Source: Xenopus tropicalis
Taxonomy: Eukaryota; Chordata; Amphibia; Anura; Pipidae
Direction of reading: 5' to 3'
Length of the DNA stretch: 64,000 bases
Assembly: GCF_000004195.4 (NCBI RefSeq)
Contig: NC_030677.2
Span: 69,278,222-69,342,221, forward strand
Below the pieces are notes generated by a model. It did not search any database. It saw nothing but the letters and a program-made list of their open reading frames with translations, and was not told the DNA's origin. The translations under genes were made by a program, and so were the position numbers. How positions within the stretch are numbered: the first letter of the stretch is position 1; each line of letters starts with the position of its first letter. Shown piece after piece: positions 57,581-64,000 of the stretch.

Positions 57581-58678
57581 CAGTGCTGTCCAACTTCTGT
57601 TGTACCGAGGGCCGGAAATTTTCCGACCTACGTGGTGGAGGGCCGATAATGGAAGCCAGTTTTGACCACTCCCCTTTTTGAAACCGCACCCACTTGAAAC
57701 CACACCCATGTTATCACATGACCATACCCATATTAATGGTTGTAGTACAGCAAAAACCTGCCATACTCTTCCTTCCCTACCCTGCCTGTGTGCCATACCC
57801 TGCCTGTCCTACCCTGCCTGTGTGTGCCATACTCTGCCTTCCCTACCCTGCCTGTGTGTGCCATACTCTGCCTTCCCTACCCTGCCTGTGTGTGCCATAC
57901 TCTGCCTTCCCTACCCTGCCTGTGTGTGCCATACTCTGCCTTCCCTACCCTGCTTGTGTGTGCCATACTCTGCCTTCCCTACCCTGCCTGTGTGTGCCAT
58001 ACTCTGCTTTCCCTACCCTGCCTGTGTGCCATACTTTCACTGTGTGTGCCATTCTTGGCTGGTTTGTGCCATACTTGGCCTGTGTGTGCCATACTCTGCC
58101 TGCCCTACCCTGCCTGTGTGTGCCATATTCTGCCTGCCCTACCCTGCCTGTGTGTGCCATACTCTGCCTTCCCTACCCTGCCGGTGTGTGCCATACTCTG
58201 TCTGCCCTACCCTGCCTGTGTGTGCCATACTCTGCTTGCCCTATGATGCCTGTGTGTATGGCACACACAGCCTACAGTGACACAATGCTGGCACTGCTCC
58301 TACAGTCTGCACAATAACTATATATTAAAAAACTTTTTAATTGCAGTACCACCTCAGTATATGTTCTTTTTGTAGTGTGCAGGGATTATTTGTGGGTTTC
58401 TACTGCTCCTGAGGTGTGAACAGGGGAACAATGGGGGTGATTACAGCCTGAGGTGTGAACACTGCAGGGGTAGAACAATGCAGAGATTAAAAGGTGTGAA
58501 AAACACATATTTAAACAATACAGGGGGATTACAGCCTGAATTTGAGGTGAGAACCATGCAGGGGGGCAGTTAATCTCAGTACTGATATCATTTAAATCTT
58601 ACACAAGAGTAAGCCATCAAAGCAGCCAGACAGGTGGGGGGCCGGGCCACACAGAGGGCCGCCAGTTGGACAGCACTG
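57581..58678. mobile_element. hAT-type element carrying an internal minisatellite
   Basis: CTCTAGAT flanks both ends (57573-57580 and 58679-58686), a perfect 8-bp duplication. The ends are CAGTGCTGTCCAACT and AGTTGGACAGCACTG, with GAGGGCCGG and GCCGGGCC just inside. No transposase is visible. The centre is a 34-bp minisatellite (57778-58260). A 185-bp relative with almost the same ends is at 29056-29240. Confidence 0.93.
57778..58260. repeat. 34-bp minisatellite inside a hAT element
   Basis: The unit is ACCCTGCCTGTGTGTGCCAT plus ACTCTGCCTTCCCT (34 bp), with shortened units around 58021-58085 and about 13-14 copies. The 34-bp length, not a multiple of three, makes three overlapping plus-strand frames of 152-207 codons open, all repetitive Cys/Leu/Pro/Tyr. 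These are not genes. Confidence 0.93.
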
Positions 58679-58800
58679 CTCTAGATGAATGATGTGCTCC
58701 TCAAGTTTGTAACTCTTGTTGTGGAGCACAGGTGTCAAACACAAGGCCCGCGGGCCAAATCCGGCCCGCCAGGCCTTGCAATGTGGCCCGCACTGATCTC

Positions 58801-58980
58801 GCCGGCCGTACTTGCTATCTATTACGCATGCGCATAGAATCTATGCGCATGCGTATTAGATAGCAAGTACGGCCGGCCATAGTAGAATCATTCTATGGCA
58901 TAGCCGGCCGTACTTGCTATCTATTACGCATGCGCATAGATTCTATGCGCATGCATAATAGATAGCAAGTACGGCCGGCG
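58801..58980. repeat. Nested inverted repeat inside a hAT element
   Basis: The segment CGGCCGTACTTGCTATCTAT is followed by TACGCATGCGCATAGA and then by its reverse complement, and the whole palindrome occurs twice in a row (58801-58878 and 58902-58980). It is a double hairpin with dense CpG. Confidence 0.88.
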
Positions 58981-59027
58981 AGATCACAAGCCACAAGTCA
59001 CGCGAGATTCAGGAGGCGAGTGCTAAA

Positions 59028-59372
59028 GAGCGTGTGCTAAAAAATACACAGGAGAGCGTATGGCCATATGCTAAAAAATACACAGGAGAGCGTGTGCTAA
59101 AAAATACAAAGGAGAGCGTGTGCTAAAAAGTACACAGGAGAGGGTGTGCTAAAAAATACACAGGAGAGCGTGTGCTAAAAAATACAAAGGAGAGCGTGTG
59201 CTAAAAAATACAAAGGAGAGCGTGTGCTAAAAAATACAAAGGAGAGCGTGTGCTAAAAAATACAAAGGAGAGCGTGTGCTAAAAAATACAAAGGAGAGCG
59301 TGTGCTAAAAAATACAAAGGAGAGCGTGTGCTAAAAAATACACAGGAGAGCGTGTGCTAAAAAATACACAGC
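59028..59372. repeat. 26-bp minisatellite inside a hAT element
   Basis: The unit is GAGAGCGTGTGCTAAAAAAT plus ACAAAG or ACACAG (26 bp), about 13 copies with very few differences. One unit near 59053 contains an insertion (ATGGCCATATG). Confidence 0.93.
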
Positions 59373-59768
59373 AGAAGCTGCCAGTTCCTGGCATAAAGTG
59401 CAGGCATAAAAATCAGAATCTGCTATCTGTACCCAGCCAGGCATTTATTGACTGACTCCATCTGCCAAATCAAGCTATCCCTGTGCAGTTTTCAACTTTT
59501 TCCTTCTAACGCAGATTTCCAATAAACTACATCTTTTACTGCCAATATTGATCCCAAAATGTCCAGGAAAAGAAAAGTTGAAGGTGAAGGCAGACAATTT
59601 AAGTGAGTTGGTTAACAGCACTGTTAAGGAAAAGATTGTTCCACTCATTTTAAATTCACATTTCTGGTTAACGTTGTCAGTTTATGACTGTTCAGTAAAC
59701 CACTCGGCCCGCGATTTAGGCTGGATTTTAGATTTTGGCCCCTTCTCTGATTGAGTTCGACACCCCTG

Positions 59769-62700
59769 TTGTGGAGTGATACGAGATTACAGATTTATTT
59801 TGATTTGGTTGTCTTCTTGCATACGACATGTAACAAGATAGTGAATCTTTCCCATTTCTCTTTGCCATAAAATTAGCGATTAACGTTTTTTTTTGCTCCC
59901 AATTTTGACACGCCTGCACCCATTTTGATGCGACTGCGCCCTATTTTGATGCGCCCATGCCCAATTTAACTTTCGACTTTAGATGCGCGACAAATTTTTC
60001 CACAGTGAATTTTCACTGAAGTTTTGCAAACCAATTCACCAATTTGCGAATCCATGCCTGCCGAAAATATTCACTCATCACTAATAATAGATAGTTTCAT
60101 TGTAAAATAGCCTGTGCAGTGTGATTATGGTATCAAGAATAGTAGCGATGTTTTTAAAATTCAATGCATATATGATTTTTTACAAAACTGTAAACTATTC
60201 ACACTTGCATAGTCGTATATAACACATATAAACTATTTATTATGGTATTTTAAAACATGCTGGTATTTTATGCATCATGCAGTATATGAATGTATATGCA
60301 CAATGATTATTTTACTGCAATTGAGCTCACTTTATTGTAACAGATTGATTGAAGTCTTTATTTTTAGTCACTTTATAGCACTAGCTATTCACTTTACAGC
60401 AGTAGTCACTTTATGGCACTTACTGTGGGTTTGCTTGTAATTGGGTTGCTTTCACAAAGAATCTTGGTATTGCTGGTCTTTTTGTTTGTATATATATAAA
60501 TAAATATTGTATATTAGCAAAGTATATTATTATTATAAAGGAATCACATAATAAGATACATTTGCAATATTAAGCTGTTTGTAAACCAATACAAACCTCC
60601 AATGCTTATACACAAAAAGTCAGCAGTAAGTTATATTATGGTCACCTGTGTTGATTCGAGATGAGGTCTGGCTATAAATACTTTTCATGTCTCCAGCTGA
60701 AGTTTTGTGAGTATCATTTTCATTATTCCCAGTGTGATTACGTCCTGTGCTGGCCATTTGGTGCATCTGTATAACAGCATTTTTCAGCACCATTTGGTCC
60801 CTTTCATCTTTTATATTTCCAACCTATGACACAGCACAATGCAGTTTGGGAGCCTAGACCCCATTTTGTAGCCCATGTTGGAAGAAGCACATTAGGAAGT
60901 AACAAACTAGATTCTACTGTCTCCTCTTGGTAGTATTGTCCCCTCTAGAATTGCATTTACACCCAGCCACCTCTACAGCTGCAGCAGTTATTGAGTTTTC
61001 ATTTTGGGTTATGTAGCTTTTTTACTTATGTCTTTATGTGTTATCTGTTGTGTTATGCTGCCCATCAATTATTGCTTATTGAGTTACTGCAACACCATTT
61101 TTTGTACTCATTGATTTATTTTTTTTTATTTTCTTGGCCGTTTCACATCATTCTGTTGTTTCAGCAAATTCTACAGACTTTTGCTCTCAGTCTCTTCTGT
61201 TAGAGTGTTGGAAGGTTTATCTGTATGTGAGACTCAACCCTACCTTAGGGTAACATGTAGTGAGGAGAAAACACTACTTTTTCCAAAACATGTACATGGT
61301 GCATAAGTCTGTGCTTGAACTTGTTAATAGATATACAGGGGTGGAAAGTGTGACAGCTTTAAAAACTCATTCATTTATTAATAAATACCTTACGTATAAG
61401 GGTAAAGGAACAATTTATATGCCCACTTCACCAACAACTCCATGGGAATCTAAGCACACTCTACTGTAATGCCGAGTTGTCAAACAACCCCATGTCATGG
61501 TTTTCCTAGGCCTGAATTCCTCTTCACACTAAATGATAACATGAAATAGGGTCTCACAAAGAACCTGGATTGGATCATTATCTCCCTCCTGTCATGGGGT
61601 TGGTTGATAGCTCTGGTAACGCCAGAATAGGGTGACCAGCCCACACAGTGTTTAGTTGAATTAAAATGCAGTCAGTGCTACCCTGTAACATGTATTTATT
61701 AGACATCTCCTTGGTCACCCTGTGCCAAAATACCAATGGATTTATTTGTTGGGGCATACAACATTTATTTTAATGTCGTGAAATCAGTCTAAACAATTTG
61801 AGGCTGAACTATAGCCTTCCTTAACTGCTTACGCTCGAACACTGCATCTAAACACTCCTATCCTTTACCGGTCCAGCTGAGCTTGCCAGGCCCACCCACT
61901 CCTAACAAAACACAGTGACACACAGGAGCATGCCTAAACACAACAGTTCAATAAAATTCATAATGCCTTTCCCACACGTCTTTGATGTAAAACTATAAAA
62001 TCTGAATCATAACTCAGCTTACATTATATACTCATATATACTATATTTCATCATATTTTAGTTATAGATATAATTTTCAGTTATGGACAAGGTTATTTTA
62101 AAGCCAGCCAAAATGCTGTTATTTTATTCAGCCCATCATACATTGCTGACTTTTTGCCAGCACACATCATACAACGTTGCTGCTTTTATCACTACTCATG
62201 GGATTTATAGAGGAAGGATACTTTTACAAATAGGCATCTTTCTTTTAAAATCTCAATGTGCGGGCAAGCATAAAATCAAAGACGGTTTCTCCTCTTTCTC
62301 TTCTGTTTTTGCAAGGTACAGTAATGGTGTTGTTTGTTAGATTTGCTTTCACTATGTACAAGTTTCATTTCTATGTAATACAGAGTAGCAAGGGCCTTAG
62401 GCCCCACAGATCCCTTTGAATACACCAGCGTGTAAGGAACTTATCATCAAGGCACAGTCATTTTTTTCTTGACATTTTGCAACAAAGTAGGTTTCCATTT
62501 CTGAATTGAAAGATGGGGCTATGTTGGTGCCATAACAAGTCAAAAATAAGCCCTTTCTCAGAAAGAAATCCAATAAAGATGATACTGTATATATCTGTAA
62601 ATCTCATTTGTTCCACGCCAAACACAGCTTGCAGCTCAAAAAAAAGTGATTTAGTATTTGCACTGCATTGGAAGCATTCATACCTGGGCACTAGAAGGAG

Positions 62701-62945
62701 GATGATATTGACCCTAGAACACATTCCTTTATGTACTTAATCCATATACTCCGGCTTTTCAGCTTTACTTTGTCTCTGAAACAAACCTCTTCATTACTTT
62801 ATGTAATGTGCATTTGGAAAAGCAGCTCAGTACACTGACCCTGAAGCAATTACCAGAAACCCTTTGGCAGAGCCCAGCTGACTACACAAGCAGCCATATA
62901 TCTCCTCTGCGTTGGTTCAGATACTGTATATTGGCAGTAGATCAG
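59769..62945. other. Intergenic, nothing firm
   Basis: A repeat-like stretch at about 59905-60085 (CCCATTTTGATGCG repeated, ending CACTCATCACTA) resembles a dispersed Xenopus repeat. The remainder is AT-rich with no convincing exon on either strand. Confidence 0.5.
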
Positions 62946-63370
62946 TTAAAGGAACAGTAACACCAAAAAATGAAAGTGTTTTAAAGTAATTGAAATATAA
63001 TGTACCGTGGCCCTGCACTGGCCCTGCACTGGTAAAACTGGGCTGTTTGCTTCAGGAACACTACTATAGTTTATATAAATAAGCTGCTGTGTAGCCATGG
63101 GGGCAGCCATTCAAGCTGGAAAAAAGGAGAAAAGGCACAGGTTACATAGCAGATAACAGATAAGACACCATTGTATTCTACAGGGTTCATCTGTTAGCTG
63201 CTATATAACCTGTGCCTTTTCTTCTTTTGAATGGCTACACACCAGGGTTTATATAAACTCTAGTAATGTTTCTGAAGCAAACACAAAACTTTTACCAGTG
63301 CAGGGCAGCAGTACCTTATAGTTTAATTTCTTTGAAATATATACATTTTTTGGTGTTACTGTTCCTTTAA
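62946..63370. mobile_element. T2/Kolobok-type MITE with TTAA duplication
   Basis: TTAA flanks both ends. The ends AAAGGAACAGTAACACC and GGTGTTACTGTTCCTTT are exact inverted repeats, and the inner arms (GCTGTGTAGCCATGGGGGCA; AAAAGGCACAGGTTACATAG with its complement) match the copy at 44574-45006. Confidence 0.92.
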
Positions 63371-64000
63371 GAATACCTATAGGATATTTTTTAAAGAAAG
63401 CACCAACCCTCTGTCAATTCCTACAATTCCACAAGACCAACACCCGTGTTCTCAATAGATAAAATAATGTTCTATCCCCAATGCACCCCTAAATTTGCAG
63501 CTCTTGGCTGTCTAGAAAATTCCACTTTGGCTTTGCTTACCTGCTAAACCTAATTTCAAGCCAGCATCACAGCAAATAGTAATAATAAATCTGCTATTTT
63601 CTATGGACTAACATGTCTCATATTTGTATTTTTAAAAATTAGACTAAACTCATTTCCACAAATGTCTGAGACAAAAGAAGGATCTTTTAAGGAGAGGGAA
63701 GGGACATCTGCCATTGACTTCTATATGATTTTTGCAACTTTTAGATGGCAAACTGCCGGATTTAGATTTGACGCATAGTACTACTTGTCACCATGTTCCT
63801 CTCTTAAATGGATATTTATATTTGCAAGATAAATATTTTTCCATTTCTGCCAGAATTGGGTTTTGTGTATGTATAAATTTTGTGGTCACAGTCTCATTGC
63901 ACCCCTGCCTAAAGTGGTTGCTATAGTTTATACAGGAGCGGTGGCCAGCTCCATGTTGTAGCTCCCAACCTTCCCAGCTACAGTCAGGTGATCCCAGTGG
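63371..64000. other. Intergenic, nothing recognised
   Basis: No exon or complete element is visible. The last 80 bases (TTGTAGCTCCCAACCTTCCC) may be the start of a repeat cut by the window edge. Confidence 0.5.

Larger units (their letters stand above)
58727..59768 (+). mobile_element. hAT-type element with transposase start and internal minisatellite
   Basis: TTGTGGAG flanks both ends (58719-58726 and 59769-59776). The ends are CACAGGTGTCAAACAC and GAGTTCGACACCCCTG. From left to right it holds a GC-rich end (GGCCCGCGGGCC), a nested inverted repeat (58801-58980), a 26-bp minisatellite (59028-59372), then an ATG at 59559 followed by SRKRKVEGEGRQFK and a stop. The stop overlaps a good splice donor (AAGTGAGT). 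I read this as the first coding exon of a hAT transposase, kept in a non-autonomous copy. Confidence 0.88.

Noticed and set aside
57678..58317. Overlapping plus-strand frames of 152-207 codons rich in Cys, Leu, Pro and Tyr
   Set aside because: They are three readings of one 34-bp minisatellite inside a hAT element. All frames are open because the unit length is not a multiple of three.
44406..64000. Expected neighbouring camk2d gene (tail-to-tail with ANK2 in mammals)
   Set aside because: I looked on the minus strand for association-domain or C-terminal coding exons and saw none. A noncoding 3' UTR of that gene cannot be excluded from sequence alone.
1..64000. tRNA, rRNA or known microRNA genes
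   Set aside because: No cloverleaf with A/B boxes or recognisable rRNA was seen by eye. A covariance-model search would be needed to exclude small RNAs.

Overview
The window is vertebrate genomic DNA, almost certainly from a pipid frog (Xenopus). The species call rests on the transposon flora: TTAA-flanked T2/Kolobok-type MITEs, many small hAT elements with 8-bp target duplications, PIF/Harbinger MITEs and a CR1/L2-clade LINE 3' end. I cannot tell X. tropicalis from X. laevis.

One gene dominates, on the + strand: the 3' part of an ankyrin gene that I identify as ank2 (ankyrin-B). Twenty-two coding exons were traced by hand from 359 to 42191. Their phases all join, giving about 3,511 codons in one open frame. 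The exons encode the end of the first ZU5 domain, the second ZU5 and the UPA domain (359-6828), two tiny linker exons (7897-7929, 8321-8342), a single 7,500-bp giant exon (11201-18700) that defines the neuronal 440-kDa isoform, the death domain (22954-25190) and the regulatory C-terminus ending at 42191. A 3' UTR follows to a strong polyadenylation signal at 44380. Membrane-binding ankyrin repeats and the start codon lie upstream of the window. The extra exon at 359-457, the giant-exon blocks and the final exon match ankyrin-B rather than ankyrin-G or ankyrin-R as I remember them.

The giant exon is where the biology is unusual. A motif that I recall once in the mammalian protein (core [14 protein letters not shown]) is tandemly amplified six times at about 47-residue spacing. 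The 12-residue Ser/Pro/Lys repeats of the mammalian protein are reduced to about one. A second, degenerate repeat of roughly 100 residues fills 15008-16700. Near the exon's 3' end is a cluster of SxIP-type motifs of the kind that bind EB proteins at microtubule tips.

Downstream of the gene (44406-64000) I find no convincing protein-coding gene. This 19.6 kb holds MITEs, a 0.95-kb AT-rich hierarchical satellite (46300), a 44-bp minisatellite of about 27 copies (53455-54655), and two neighbouring hAT elements (57581-58678 and 58727-59768), each carrying its own internal minisatellite. The neighbour expected from mammalian synteny, camk2d, is not recognisable here.
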